Shown here: piece by piece, positions 23,513 to 36,461 of the stretch
Layout: each line of letters opens with the position of its first letter
Numbering within the stretch: the first letter of the stretch is position 1
Assembly (NCBI GenBank): GCA_963691655.1
Contig: OY829326.1
Span: forward strand, 40,637,989-40,701,988
DNA from: Toxonevra muliebris
Taxonomy: Eukaryota > Arthropoda > Insecta > Diptera > Pallopteridae
Direction: 5' to 3'
DNA: 64,000 nt
Position numbers and translations under genes: made by a program
The notes under the pieces: generated by a model
What the model was told of the DNA's origin: nothing
What the model saw: the letters and a program-made list of their open reading frames with translations, nothing else
Databases searched by the model: none

Positions 23513-24232
23513 TATAGTACTGCAACAGAAGCAGCGATAACAACAATTTATAAATTAATCATATAGCAAAAAGGAAAAAAAAAAAATTAAAATTCCATGC
23601 GGTCAACAAAATCGAACAATTATTTAGCATGCTACTTTATGATTGCCCCTCGCAGCGGCTGAGTTTTAGTGTAATCGTAAGCTATTGAAACAGTGTTTGT
23701 TTTTATTTTTTTATATACGCATAAATATGAATGATCAATATAGTGGAAAAATTAAATATGTTCATTTTTACGTTAATCCTTTGCAATTTCTCTATTATAA
23801 AATTGAAAATATTCAAAAAGTACTTCGGAAATTAAATTTGCTAAAACAAAAAAAGATTCTATTTTATTAATTATAAGAGTTTTCTACTTAATAGTACAAC
23901 AACATGGATATTCAATAAAGCTCTGAAATTTGAACGTTGCCAAGGCGTTGGTGTGAATAAAATTACACCATTAAACTCGTTTTCACAATAGTTTTAAGAG
24001 AATATAATTTACTTACTTAATTGGTGTATAAAGAAATTATAACAATGAAGAATATCCTTATGTACATAGTTTCATGTTTAAGTGGGTGCGCCAAGATAAC
24101 ACTTATCACGGTAGTAATGATCCCACAAAAGAAATTAATATGTACTATTCCATAACAATTCGTATATTAGTTGTATTAAGACTTCGAGAGATAAAATACT
24201 ATTCTTGTTATATATCGACGTTTAAAAGTAAA
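23513..24232. other. convergent 3' flanks
   Basis: 3' UTR of Srp68 (plus strand) followed by the 3' UTR of the minus-strand kinase-like gene. No other feature recognised. Confidence 0.5.
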
Positions 24233-26495
24233 CTAATCATCACTTAAATAGGAATCTAAATAACCATTCTGATAGAATTCTAAAGCTAAGTCCTTTACTC
24301 TGGAATGATACTCAGGTGTCAGTTTTTGTGTGCATTTAATCTCTTTTGGGCTGGTATTTTCTTCGCTAATTGCATCCAGATTTGGAATGTCATTAGGATC
24401 GAATGTAACTGCTGGCAGTATCCACATGGATATGGCTAGTCCGTAAAGAACGTGCTCATAGTATTCTTCAGTAATGTTGCGCAAAGAGAAAGTGTCTCTT
24501 AGAAAATCTAACTGTGAATTGGCAGCATTTGTAAAGTGCATTTCCAAATTAGACGACAATGCAATACAATATATTTCAAGTAAAGTTTTTGTATACGTAT
24601 CGCGTAGATCGCGTTTCGTGCTGGTATAAATGAAATGTAAAATGTCGAATACTGGAGATGTGTAGCGCATTGCCTAATTATAAGAAAGAAATATACTTTA
24701 TTTACATAATTACTTATACTAAAAATGAATAAAAATTAATTTACTACTGTACTTGCAAATCAAAAAATTTCACTGCGCACGGAGCATTATTTGCCGACGA
24801 CACTGATGCTGATGTCGGTGATTTTTCCGCATTTGTGTTATTGTATGTTGTAAACATAATATTATTCATCCATAAATCTCCATGGCATATTACGCTTAAG
24901 TTCTCCTTTGGATTGGTTATATAGTTCTGTATTTTATGGAATAATTTGCTTTGCAATTTCCTAATCAAACGGATCGGCTCCGTCAGGCAGCCATCCACAT
25001 TTGATGCCATCAAACTGTGCAATGATTCCTCTACCGAAGTCTCCAATATATTTTTATAAAACTCTTCTGCTTCTTTGCAGTAAACAATTTCACTTATTTG
25101 CTGGCATTTCTCCCGAAATATTTCGTTGTTGAAATGTTTTGCTGCTATTGATGCTGCATGTAGTTTTGCTAATTGCTGTAAGAATTTTTCATACATAAAT
25201 TTCTTGATATATGAATAAACAATAACAAATTTATGTTTACCTTCATGACTACTTCACAATATCGTACATCGAGTCCGGCTAAACGATTCTGCATGCGATA
25301 TTCCAATTCCTTTAGATCCTCCAATACGATAATTTCGCCAATATCGTCTTTGCCAGCAAAATAGCATTTGGGAAAAATCGCATCTGTGCTCGTATTGTAT
25401 TGTTCTAGCAGCGGAACCATATGCTTGTATGCGCTTATTTCATTACAAAAAGCCTCATCACATCGATATAATTGGCGACGGGATAAACTTGGTATTTGCC
25501 GTTTTATTATAAGGGAGAGATGCTTGGAGTCTAAAAATAAATAAAACAAACTTAAATAACATTCAGTTTGCAAATGCTGTTATCTAGGCTAAACAGAAAC
25601 ATAATGCAACTAAGCTTTCAAAATCTAACAATGTTAACTGTTAGAAATTATTTACAATTTTCATACGTTTCCCACTGAATTTCAATTTTCATTTCATTTA
25701 AACAATAAAGAGAGTAAATTCTTACTTTAGTTTCTCTTTCAAACGCACTTTACAAAATCATCTGTTTTTTGTTTACATCATAGACAGAAAAGCGACAAAA
25801 CAAAAAGAAAATAAATGAAAAAAAAAATTAAAGAAATGAGCGTGAGTATAAATTTTATGAATGAAATTTATGTATACGAGTGAGTATAAACGACCTTTAA
25901 ATTAGAACATGTGCATATTGTTTACGGTTGTTGTGCGAGAGAGTCCGTGTATGTGCAAAAGTGCATAAATGCCTATGTATGTGTTGGATTGCAATAAATC
26001 AAATGGATTGCGAGCGACACAAGGTCAAAACAAAAAATAAATACAAAAAAATGCAAACGAAATCATTTCACAAAAACGAATGCAACAAACACAAATAAAC
26101 AAAAATCGATTTTCTTTCGCTTTTTAACTTTTTTTTAACAAAGATGATGACTAGACTTCGATAAAGACGAATATGGAATTAAAACGTTATACATGAAAAG
26201 TTTCTTAGAAATATTTACAAAGAAACATTTCTTCAGCAATAAAATTCTTTCTTTACTTTTATCGAATACAATGGGGTAGTAGTAGACGGTGAAATTTCAT
26301 ACCTTTAACGTTATCACCATGCCCATTATCATCATTGCTGATTTGAATACGTTTCACCACAGACATATAATTATCACCTGAACTGCTTCCTGCCATACAT
26401 TTTACATGACGAATTTGAAAGGATACAATATTATTTGAAGAAAAAAGTTTACATAGATTTTCAAAATTTTCCTGATACTCATTTTCGCATGCCAT
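24233..26495 (-). CDS. ecdysteroid kinase-like (CHK/EcKL) protein
   Basis: Four exons on the minus strand: 26495-26303, 25530-25241, 25175-24753 and 24673-24233. GT-AG introns, 448 aa. N-lobe signature GSSSGDNYMSVVKRI (glycine-loop-like), then IFPKCYFAG and IIVLEDLKELEYRMQNR. The catalytic Brenner-type motif is CHGDLWMNNIMF, followed by FFDLQ (DxQ metal-binding). The C-terminal part begins AMRYTSPVFDILHFIY, as in the insect EcKL family. Members are predicted small-molecule kinases; some phosphorylate ecdysteroids and others are linked to detoxification. The true substrate cannot be inferred. A Ser/Ala-rich insert (EKSPTSASVSSANNAP) separates the two catalytic motifs. Intron 1 is 772 bp. Confidence 0.92.
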
Positions 26496-29490
26496 TATGT
26501 GGCTGTGCGCTAATGGGATAACAACCGAGAGGATGTTGAAAATTCTTAATAGAAGTAAAACTACAATTTATCACTATTCTTTACTTGAAAACAGCTTGAA
26601 ATAAACTGATCGTCTTAGCGGTAATTTAGTGTGGAAACTGTGTGACAGATTTTTCACAAATTTGCAGCAGCATTACAAATTGCTGTTAATTTAAAAAGTT
26701 AATTGCTGACGGAGTAAACCAAAAGCAGAACAACAAACATATTGTTTGCTCCAGTAACACAATTCCACTATATGCAAAATCATCAATTTGCTTTTCCTGC
26801 TTTTTCAGTTTATAAATAAAATCTATTTTTATTTACTTTTAAACAATTTTACAAGTACAAGTTTAAAAAATTTATATTGTAAATTGTAACTTATTTTTAA
26901 GAAAATTTAATTAAAACAAACAAACAAAATGTGTGTTTGATGCAATTTTTACGCGCCGCACACTTTATTAATGCAAAAGCTAAACGAAAACTAAAACTAT
27001 AAATTGCATTCGTCACTTTGCACTCAGTTTGCAAGCAAGCACATCTACATATGAATTTAGTTTGTTTTTGATACCTTTTAGTTGCTATTGTTGTTGTTAT
27101 AATTTCTTTTACAATCGCAATAAGAATGCAATGCATACCTACATACATACCTACTCTTAAGAAATTGCCGGCAAGGAACAATGCTACTGTATAAAAAATC
27201 CTTACAAATTCAACATGGCGTATGCGTAACATTCATTTTCTCTATGAAATTCTTAAAACCGAAAAATATTAACTGTACGTCAAGTTTTTACACTGCTGAA
27301 TTTTTAAATAGAAAACAAGCTATCAACTAACATAAGAGTGCTTTGAAATTTTTATTTGGGCTTAGCAATTTTTATCACGCCACTGCTTTCTAATTATTTG
27401 TCTAATCCAAATGAAAAAACACAGTTTTTTACTCGATTTTACGATTGCACTTGAAATTCACATTTTGTATCCTTGAGATTCTTGCTCATATACTAATCAA
27501 CATATATACATACACATGCACACATGCTCACACTCATTCGCATATTTATTTGCTTGCAATCGTGCTGTGCATTTGTGCACAGTTAGTGGTGTGCTGCACT
27601 TGGCTTACTTATATTATATTTAGTAGCTTTTTATACGCTGTTGTTTTTATTATTACTGTTGTTGTAGCGGTTTTATTTTTGGTAGACATTCGTATGTGTC
27701 TAAAGCTTAAGCCTAATGTATGATGAAACAGTTAGGAAAGAAACATTTAACGTAAATGTTTCTTGCATATGTGATTTTTCATTGGCAACTCAAAATTATT
27801 CAATGTCATTGAAAATTCTGTAAAATGCTATTGACAGTAAACGATTTAAACCTTTAGCTCGCAGTAGTAAAACTGTTTCCACTTTTTAGGAAGTTGAGTC
27901 AAAGGCATTAAAAGTAGTTTTTTTTTGGTCGTTCCTTTTGATTTCATGCTAACCTGAAACCGAATATAAATATTAAAGCTATGTTAAAAGAATGAAGGTA
28001 AAACTTATAAATTTATCACATCTAAATGCACTCACCTTATTTACTTATATGAGATAGATGCAACTTTTTATTCATTTGGCCACTTTTTTCCCCACTTTTC
28101 TCACCTCCCTCAAACTCTCATTTGGGATTTCGTATAAATTCGGGCATTCAAAAATCATTTACTCAATAAATTCACTACTGGATCTGTATACTAAAGTATG
28201 TACAGCTATGGTCAAAATATTAATAGTTACATAACGAAAAAGTTTCATATCACGAAGAATATTTTGGTAGACATTTGGATTGGCTAATGACGGTGAAAGT
28301 TTGAAAGCCTTTAAACAAAAACTATTTGTCTTATAAACATTTGAAACTTCAAGTTTTTATTCATATCTAAACATGATATAAATATGTTACTAAAGCATAT
28401 TCATTTCTTCTTTATTTTAGTCGTAGCTGTATATGTATGCACATACGAGAATATATTGTTAAATATAGGAAATTTCAATATGGTATACCCTGGAGCTAAA
28501 AGCTTGTTGACATGGGTATTCATATTACATATGAATGTGTTCACTGTTGATGCACGTTTAGGGGCTTGCGTACATATATGTATATGTATATAGTATATAC
28601 GTGACGTTTGCTATTTTTCTATTATCATAATTTTAAAAGATCAGATAGCTTAGTATACCGCTAAATATTCATTCGAATATTTTTATTTGTGGTTTATGCA
28701 CACTTGTTATAAATCTATTTCATAATTTTTAAAGTTTCAAAAACTATGTTATGCAAAACTAAAAACAATTCTAGTCGAAACCATGTGATATGTTTCAATG
28801 TTTTAAGGTTAAGTTTGGAAGCTATTTTATATGTACATTTCAAAATATTCAAGGAATTGGTTATTATAGTATGAAACAAATACAATATTGTCCTCGAAGT
28901 TAGCTTTTCAAAATTCTTTTAGACGGAGTTGGTGGCTAAGGGTTTGATTCCACAGGCCTGGTGCAAAGTCTAATAAAATAGTTAAAAGTAAAAAATCAAT
29001 CAGTCATCTGGTTTATGAATCGCTTAAAAAATCACGAATGTTTAGTAAACACCGATTGGGTGAAAGTTAATAATCGTTCATTATGATACTTAAAATGTTT
29101 GCTTTTTTTTTAGCGGACAATGAATCCAAAGCATTGTGCGGATTGGAAAGAGACAATAGGTATAAGGTAGGAGGAAAGAGGGAAAAGTATCGATGAGCGT
29201 TCATTTTGAATTTAGTAAGGTCATAAACGCCAGGAAAAATTTTTGCAAGGAGCTGCCATGCAAATAACTGTAGAATAAAGTAACGCAGGCCACGTTTCTA
29301 TGATGTTTCAAGGAGTCAATAGAGCTGGAAACCATACTGTCTCCTATTAGCTATATCGCTCGATTTGAATACGGCTCCAGTTGCGTTCCTGCGTAGAGAT
29401 ACGAATTAAACTCAACTTTGGAACGAATATAGATGATGTAGACTAAGCATCGCTAACTCGCTCACTCCGCAATGTCAACTCCAGCCATAA
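26496..29490. other. gene-free region
   Basis: About 3 kb without a recognised gene. It contains AT-rich sequence and short CA/TA microsatellite-like tracts (27500-27540). Open frames on both strands lack recognisable motifs or splice partners. Confidence 0.5.
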
Positions 29491-29960
29491 TCAGTAACTC
29501 AATTGGGGAGTTCATTTGTGGAATAGTCGGTAACACTGGGTTTTGCGTGCTTTAAACCCAATTTTATTTACCAGACTACACTTGGGGATTAATTTGAGAC
29601 CATTGTTGTATGAGCTATTTATCACATGCCTTTTCCTCTCAATTTCCAAAGAGCTAGGGCGTTTTGGACAGGTGCATGAATGGCTAGGGTTAATTTTGAA
29701 TAACGGAACGTAATTGATGAAAACAAGCAAATTAGTTAGGTAGAAGGCCGAGCCCTGCGGCACTCCAGCATTAATAGAACGATCCTCCGAAACTATATCG
29801 TCTATCAGAACACGGATAGAACAACCAATTGAAGCTATTGTCTACCTCATGCGCAATCAATTCCGACACTTGTGCTTTATGCCACATTCCACTCTTCTTG
29901 CTGAGTACCGCCATAAGATCGTGATCATCAGAGCTCGGATTTTGTTGACTTGCCATCTTT
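29490..29960 (-). pseudogene. non-LTR retrotransposon reverse transcriptase relic (Jockey-like)
   Basis: Minus-strand frames give FNWLFYPCSDR.. then NAGVPQGSAFYLTNLLVFIN, the conserved motif preceding the YADD active-site region of LINE reverse transcriptases (consensus NAGVPQGS..SPTLF..YIND). A KARKTQC block further on matches the following region. The YADD box is destroyed and frames shift. It is a dead fragment. Confidence 0.75.
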
Positions 29961-30212
29961 CAAACTTCGTTTATGACCTTAGAATTAGAATTCTGCAAAG
30001 TTTTTAAGTAATTTTTTCGTCATTTTTTGGTGTTCTTTTTAAGGTTATTTGTTCTGTTTTTTGGGCAAATTTACCCAATTATATTAATTTTTTCGCGTTT
30101 TGAAAGTAGATATCTGCAGTAAAAATGTAGCTGTTACACAATTTTGAATCTTTCAGTTCAAAAAAATGTGGCATCAACAGCAGGCTATTGTGTTTTCCAA
30201 ACATAACCAGTT

Positions 30213-30458
30213 TAGATCTGGTTAGAGGATTAGACTAGTGGATAGTGCACAAGATTTTCACCAAGAAGGTTGCGGGTTCGATTCCCGTCTTGGTCTGGTG
30301 GTTAATTCTCATAAACTTCTTATATTCACTATCGATATGATGTGAATGAGAATTATAAGAAAGTGTACAAGTACACACCTTGGTTGGTAATGGCAAAACC
30401 ACCGAGCTGATAAAAAATTTTCACACAGCCGTTCGTAATCGGCGTTAAACCCTCCAAC
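30213..30458 (+). mobile_element. tRNA-derived SINE, copy 1
   Basis: The head has a pol III A box (actagtggatagtgc) and B box (gggttcgattcccg) around a tRNA-like fold whose anticodon region (ttttcacc) resembles tRNA-Glu. It is followed by a non-tRNA body (gttaattctcataa, tataagaaagtgtacaa). A second copy lies inverted at 31848-31965, sharing both head and body, which shows that it is a repeat and not a tRNA gene. Confidence 0.75.
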
Positions 30459-30462
30459 CATC

Positions 30463-30536
30463 GCCACTGTGGTCTAGTGGCAGAGTGCCAGACTCTTGTC
30501 TCTGGAGATCCGAGTTCGATTCTCGGCTTGGTTATG
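30463..30536 (+). repeat. second tRNA-like head (SINE-type)
   Basis: A-box-like tggtctagtggcagagtg and a perfect T arm (ccgag ttcgatt ctcgg). An anticodon-like stem ccaga/tctgg encloses an 8-nt loop, and the acceptor stem does not pair well. This argues for a tRNA-derived repeat rather than a functional tRNA. Confidence 0.55.
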
Positions 30537-30589
30537 TTTTAAATCTTGAATTGTTGGCATTGCATCGGATGGCATTGATAGAATTGTTA

Positions 30590-31275
30590 GGCATCTTGAA
30601 CAATGTCACCAATATCCCAGTAAGTGTCAATACCTATTGTGTTCAAGCCTACAGATGGCTTCGACAGACTTTCCTTTAGCAAAAATATCAAGGGGTGGTA
30701 AGTTGAGCAATGCATCTAAAGATAGGCCTAATGTTGTCGGGAAAGCTCCTATACAGCAAATGGCCACTGTTCTTTGAAGTCTGGCAAGAGCTTTCCTAAC
30801 GCTGCCAACATTAAGTCTGCTTCACCATACTATGGATACATAGGTGATAATGGGTCTAATCATAACCTTACAAAGCCATAAGACTTTATAAGCCTTACAT
30901 TGACAGAAAGCTGCCAGTGCCTTTTATACCTTTAGCTCAACATGAGAACGCCATAGAAGTTTGGTATCCAGAATGATTCCTTGATATTTCTCGTCATAGG
31001 ATAGCTGAATAGTGATTCCTCTCAGCACAGGTAAAAGTTAGACCATCAATGTTCGTTCTTCTGGTGAAAAGAATAACACCAGTTTCGTGAGAGTTAACCG
31101 ACAGCGCGTTTGAGAATTAATCATATTCAGAGCATTCCTACAAACATTCTCGACCAATTGGCCGTGATTAAGCAGGCAACGCCATCGGCATAGGCCTGTG
31201 TGTAGATACCCGACTCATTTAGGGAAATAAGAACAGAGCCAACCAGCAGATACCACAACAGTGGAGAGGCAAAAA
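30590..31275 (-). pseudogene. R1-like LINE reverse transcriptase relic
   Basis: On the minus strand, across several stops and frame changes, the order is SPLLWYLLVGSVLISLNESG, then YTQAYADGVACLI (YADD box altered to YADG), VILFTRRTNIDGLTF and an LDTKLLW-like block (compare YLGVILDSKLLW). This is the palm-to-thumb order of R1/LOA-type elements. No intact frame remains. Confidence 0.75.
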
Positions 31276-31847
31276 TTTCAAAAGGGAGGCCTTTTCGAAT
31301 TAGCTTTTATACTCCTTCTGCTTTTGACGACAAAGATTCATCTTTTACTTATTTTTTATTTTATTTATTTATTTTCATCTACTGGGCCAAGCCCTTACAG
31401 ATTACAAAAAATTTACTTACAATACTCCACAAATTCAAGGAGACGCTATAAGACAGGTTCTAGGTATATCTGAGACTAACCCAGATGACTGTATATTTTC
31501 ACGGGTCTGTACAGCGGCATATGTAGGGGGTATGCCAACCACAGTTGTGGCGTCTAGACTACTTCAGCCACAGGCTTCACAGCCCCTGACACCAAAGAAG
31601 AGTTGGATGTAAAGATTACAACTATACTCTCTTCTGGGATGCGCTATCTTCGGTTCTGTGCATTCCATTTCGTCCGGTCGCCTGTTCCTCCAGTTTGACC
31701 AGGGCAAAACAGCAATCAGATATGCAACTGTTTCCGACCGTCACCACGTGGAGGTGATAGACCACACTTCCATCAGATCACTCAATTATGGCACGTATCG
31801 AAATACATGTCGGTCCCCTTGATTGACTGACAGCCTGACAGCTAGAA
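31276..31847. repeat. unassigned repeat-like sequence next to SINE copy 2
   Basis: Less AT-rich than the surroundings (for example catttcgtccggtcgcctg at ~31670). It runs without a clear break into the minus-strand SINE copy, so it may be that element's body or another retroelement's 3' region. No frame recognised. Confidence 0.35.
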
Positions 31848-31965
31848 GTGTAGTTGTACACTTTCTTATAAGATTATGAGAATTAACCATGAGGAATCGA
31901 ACCCGCAACCTCCTCGGCGAAAGTCTAGTGCACTATCCAATTGACCAGTAAGGTCGCCTATCTCA
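31848..31965 (-). mobile_element. tRNA-derived SINE, copy 2
   Basis: Reverse-strand copy of the SINE at 30213: head ttggatagtgcac with gggttcgattcc, then ggttaattctcataa and tataagaaagtgtacaa. It diverges from copy 1 by scattered substitutions and a few small gaps. Confidence 0.75.
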
Positions 31966-34316
31966 GTCAAAGCACAAGCTGCAGGACCGAGAACTGAACT
32001 AGGGAAACAATTTTCAAGAAACTTAAATTCTCAATATTTGTGTTGTTTGCTAGCAAAAAGTAGAAATAAAAACATAATATACTATATATGTATATACGAA
32101 ATTACATCTTACATCTTAATCACCTCGAATTCGATATAAAAAAAAAAACAATAATTAATTTTTAATCGTAAATGTAAGTAAATTAAATTGTAAATTACGC
32201 ATGCATACATATTTTCTTTATTCAGTATTGAATATTTGAATTATTTGTTTGGTATTAATGCAAATTTCGGACCTTGACAATGATTTATATTGAACTTTAT
32301 TGAATAGATGAAATAAATGCCTTTATTGTTCATAAACCTCCTTTTTCTATTAAAGAACTATTATATTTCGAACGCCCTTGATATTCACATAAGAGCAAAC
32401 ACAAATATATTTTGGTTAAGTGCTGCTGCTTCAAATTAAAAGTAAAAATTTTATGATGATTGATTAAAACAATTTATTTAACGTATAAAATACAAGCAAT
32501 TTTGTCAATTTCTTGAACTTTTGAATAAAAGTATTTATGTACTACAAAATATACCGGCTTTAAGATAAGCAAACAAAACAAACACACCCTGCTAAAAATA
32601 CACTAATGTAACTGCAAAGAAATAAAAATGCACACGCGTGTTGATATTTTAAAGTTCATGGCTAGAAAAGAAATACTCAAACGTTTAATAAACCCAAGTT
32701 CAATCTGTGATGTGCACTGGTACTGGCAAGTATCCACATCCACATTAAGGCACAATTGTAAAATTAAATGTGTGCTTCCGCTTGTGTGCAGCGTTTTTAA
32801 TACGTAATTGCATACATACATATATAACTGCATAGACGAATTCAGTTTCTACTTAATGTTGGGGTCAACTTTTGCTTATGCTCGTAGTATTGAATCTTAA
32901 ATACATTTTTCAAGGTTGCACCCACCAAGCCTTTGATTTAATTTTTAAACTTTTTAATTCTAACTAATAACTAGAATTGTTTGATCTTGTCAATCATTTT
33001 CATTTGTTTTATACAATTACTGACGCTTTTAGCAAAAAGTCACAGGTTCGAGTGACCTTTCGCATACGTATTACATTGTTTGTATGTTTGTACCGCCGTC
33101 AGCATGAATGTAGGCTCCTTCATAGGACTTGAAAGTGTTAACCTCGTTCTATATAACTTTTTATAATTAATTAAATTTTAATTACATTAAACTTAATATT
33201 ATTAATGTAATTCATTCAATATATGTGTAACAGATGTAGGCATGCAGCTTTGGGAACAAACTTTCAATTAACAATTGAGTTTCAAAAACAAAAAACACAA
33301 TTTAATTCAATTAATTACAATCATAGATTCAGATTAGAAAACTTTGCATTACCATGTATCAATCTATGGTGACAATATAATAAAGTCTACTTGAAATATA
33401 TATTTACCTATTTTCGTTCCTTACAGAACAAATCGAGGGATTATTTCTGGCAAACTAGGATTTTTTCTTGAAAGTGATTTTTTATTGTACCACTCTAAAA
33501 ATGAACCTCGATTTATTTTGTGAAAAAAATATTTTGGGTTTAGCGATTACAAATAATAGATACTTAAACATGGTTGGGTTCCGTATACAATTTTTAAATC
33601 GCCAACAGACCCAAGATAATGAATTGTTTGTTATAACTTTTTTGGTGTTTTCATATGATATCTAAGAAAATTAAAATTCGGTAATATTTTGTTAAATTCT
33701 GTTAAATTCATTAAGAGATTTTTCAAATATTCTGATGCAGAACCTAATTATTTTTGAGTATCTATTATTTGTGAGCTTTTATTGAAACAAAAGTGGACTA
33801 CAGAAAAATTTTCCCATACAAAAGTTGTTTTTTTTTTCCAAACGATTCAGCTCGCGAACGATAATCGCTAGAGTGAAATTATTTTAGGAACCATTATAAA
33901 ACAAACCGAGGTTAATTTTTAGAGATGTGCAAATTGCTCAACAAATTGATGGTTGTGCTTGTAAATATATTCTGAAAAAAATAATTATAAACTGTGAACA
34001 ATGGAAATGATAATTGGAATGACATCACATATCATTGTATCATATATTATAGTAGATATATAGATTTAAGTTTTTGAATGAAATCATTGCGATATATTGC
34101 TGTGTATGAGACGAAGTGCAAGTATGTATTTTATTTGTTTTTTAACACCTGGTAAAATATGATAAGCTTGCTCTCCTCTCCAAGACTTTTTAGTCTTGAT
34201 TTCATTGACTAGATTGAGCGGTTGCGTCCAAAACCAAATTACTCTGTTATTCCATACATTTATTCATTGCATTGAACTGTTTGATTACTCACTATTCCAG
34301 TATAAACATATCAATG
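31966..34316. other. gene-free region
   Basis: AT-rich. Part of a dispersed repeat is visible at ~33720-33920 (tattctgatgcagaacctaa and neighbours, related to 19500-19560). No gene recognised. Confidence 0.45.
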
Positions 34317-34318
34317 TA

Positions 34319-34926
34319 CACAGTGATGTGAAAAATAATAGGGACAATGAGTAGTTTAACTTTCAAAGCTACCTAAATAAAAAAATATTTGTTTTTATAA
34401 TACAATAACATTTTTATTAGCTTGCTTAAAACAAAGTTAAACGAAAAACAAAATGTATTTTCATATTTGAACACACAATTAATTATAGTAATTAATAGTA
34501 ATTAAACATTTCAAATTCTGCTTAAATTGTGTGTGCAAAATAATAAGGACAGCATATAGACTTCAGCGGAATATAAACTGAAAATGATTTAATATAAAGA
34601 AAAAGTTAAAGATTTCATTTAAGGATATGACAAACTATTGTATTATTACTTTAATACAGTTCCTTTATTGTTGATTATAGCCAAACAATGCTGCAGCATA
34701 GAATCAAGCAGTTTCTGGCAAGTGCTCACCGGAATAACCTCCCATGGATCCTTTACAAATAACCAAAGCTTAATGTTTGATGGGGTCTTACCTCTTAAGG
34801 CTACTTCACTTCCCACCATACATTGTCAATCGGATTGAGGTCTGGCGATTGCGAACGCCAGCATGAAAGGTTGAGGTGTTTCTCTTCAAACTACTCACTG
34901 TCCTTATAATTTTTCACATCACTGTA
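34319..34926 (-). mobile_element. internally deleted Tc1-like transposon
   Basis: 38-bp TIRs: the left begins cacagtgatgtgaaaaata and the right ends taatttttcacatcactgta. TA dinucleotides flank both ends (34317-34318 and 34927-34928). On the minus strand, 34650-34870 encodes the end of a Tc1 transposase with frame breaks: WRSQSPDLNPIDNVWWEVK, then LRGKTPSNIKLWLFVKD and a C-terminal helix block. The third catalytic position reads Asp (NPIDN) where Tc1 usually has Glu. The first two-thirds of the gene are missing. Confidence 0.88.
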
Positions 34927-36461
34927 TATGTGTGCTTGTATGCATGTATGCACGAATGTACTTATGTTTTTTGTTTTTATACTTGTAGTTAGATTTGTGT
35001 ATATGGCATTCAGCGTATTCAACATAAAAGATCGATTCAGAGCAATTCTAAAATCAGTTGCAAATTGCACGTCGTACTGTAGTCGAATTTTCTTTAATCC
35101 ATTGAATAAAAATACTTGTATCATTTGTGTAAGTCATGTTCGGGTTAAGTGTTGTGTTCTTATTTTATTTGTTAAATGTATAAATTACATGCAAATGTAA
35201 AATAAAAATGGGTGTGCACGAAATGGCAAAAATACAAAAATGCATTCGATTAGATTGGAAATTACGTGTCGATATGTTTGTGTGTGTGTATTAAAATTAA
35301 ATAAAAGTAGAATTTTATAAATTAAATTCAAGTCTTATTATAAAATTCAAATAAAACTGTAACAATTCTCCAAATTCTTTGAATACAAAAAAAAATGAAC
35401 AAAAAAATAGCTGTGATCTCTTCACAGCCTATTTTAGCAATTAATTAAATCCATAAGCCGTGAAATTTAACAGTATTTCAAAACATTTATCTCACAAATT
35501 AAAATGCAAAAATCTACAACTCAAATTTTTAATACATACATACATACATATGTATTACATACATAGATATATGCTGAAAATATATTAAAAATTACAGAGA
35601 ATTATATGATACCAGCTGTAAGAATGTATAAAGCCACAATTTTTCTTTTGAAACTATTGGTTATATATATATAGGCATGGTCCGATTTATCTAGGATGCT
35701 TGTGATGAAAAACTAGAAGATGAGCTTACAAAAATGTTTTTGCTTAAAGATTATGGTATGCTGCAGTTTTCATGATTATTACTTATACGTGGTATGCTAA
35801 AAATTATTCATCTCAGAAACTTACTAAATCTATTAAACGAATTAAGGTTCCTAAAAAAAAAATATTTTTCCCGAAATGTTTTCGGTTCATGTAGAACGGC
35901 TGCTCATTTTTAAACAAGAACCGTCGAAAATAACAAGTTTGCTTTATTTAGTTTTCCCATCAGTTTAACCAATTTGGAGAAATACGTGCTTAAAGTTTTA
36001 AGAGCTCTCGAGTATATATGTAACTTCAAAAATACTTGAAATTTTTCTTCAAAGTTATAAAACTATATTTTTTCAATTACATGCTATCAATTAAAATTTG
36101 AGATATTCATAATTTTATATCGGATCTGTTGATAAGAAGTAATTTTTTAAATATTTCAGATTACAAAGTAAAGAATATACATGAAAAAAATAATCAAAAT
36201 ACGTACCCATAATTTTAAGACTAACTCCCATTAATAAAACTATGTATGTACAATGTCCATATATAATTATGCAAGTGTTCGATATAAACAATTGATTTTG
36301 TTTTCATTTTGTTCGCATTATTTATGACGCACGAAAAATTGGAGAAATATTTCAATGAAAAATTGAAATCAGACTTAAAATTTTCTGCATCCATTTGTAT
36401 AAATGATTTTCCTAATGTATGTAAGTATGCATCATACAATGTCCATATATACGTAATGTGC
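34927..36461. other. gene-free region
   Basis: AT-rich, with short catacata tracts near 35530-35560. The words acaatgtccatatata occur at ~36250 and ~36437 in the same direction. No gene recognised. Confidence 0.45.

Noticed and set aside
30463..30536. functional tRNA gene
   Set aside because: The T arm is perfect and an A box is present, but the anticodon loop would have 8 nt and the acceptor stem does not pair; the neighbourhood is SINE/LINE debris.
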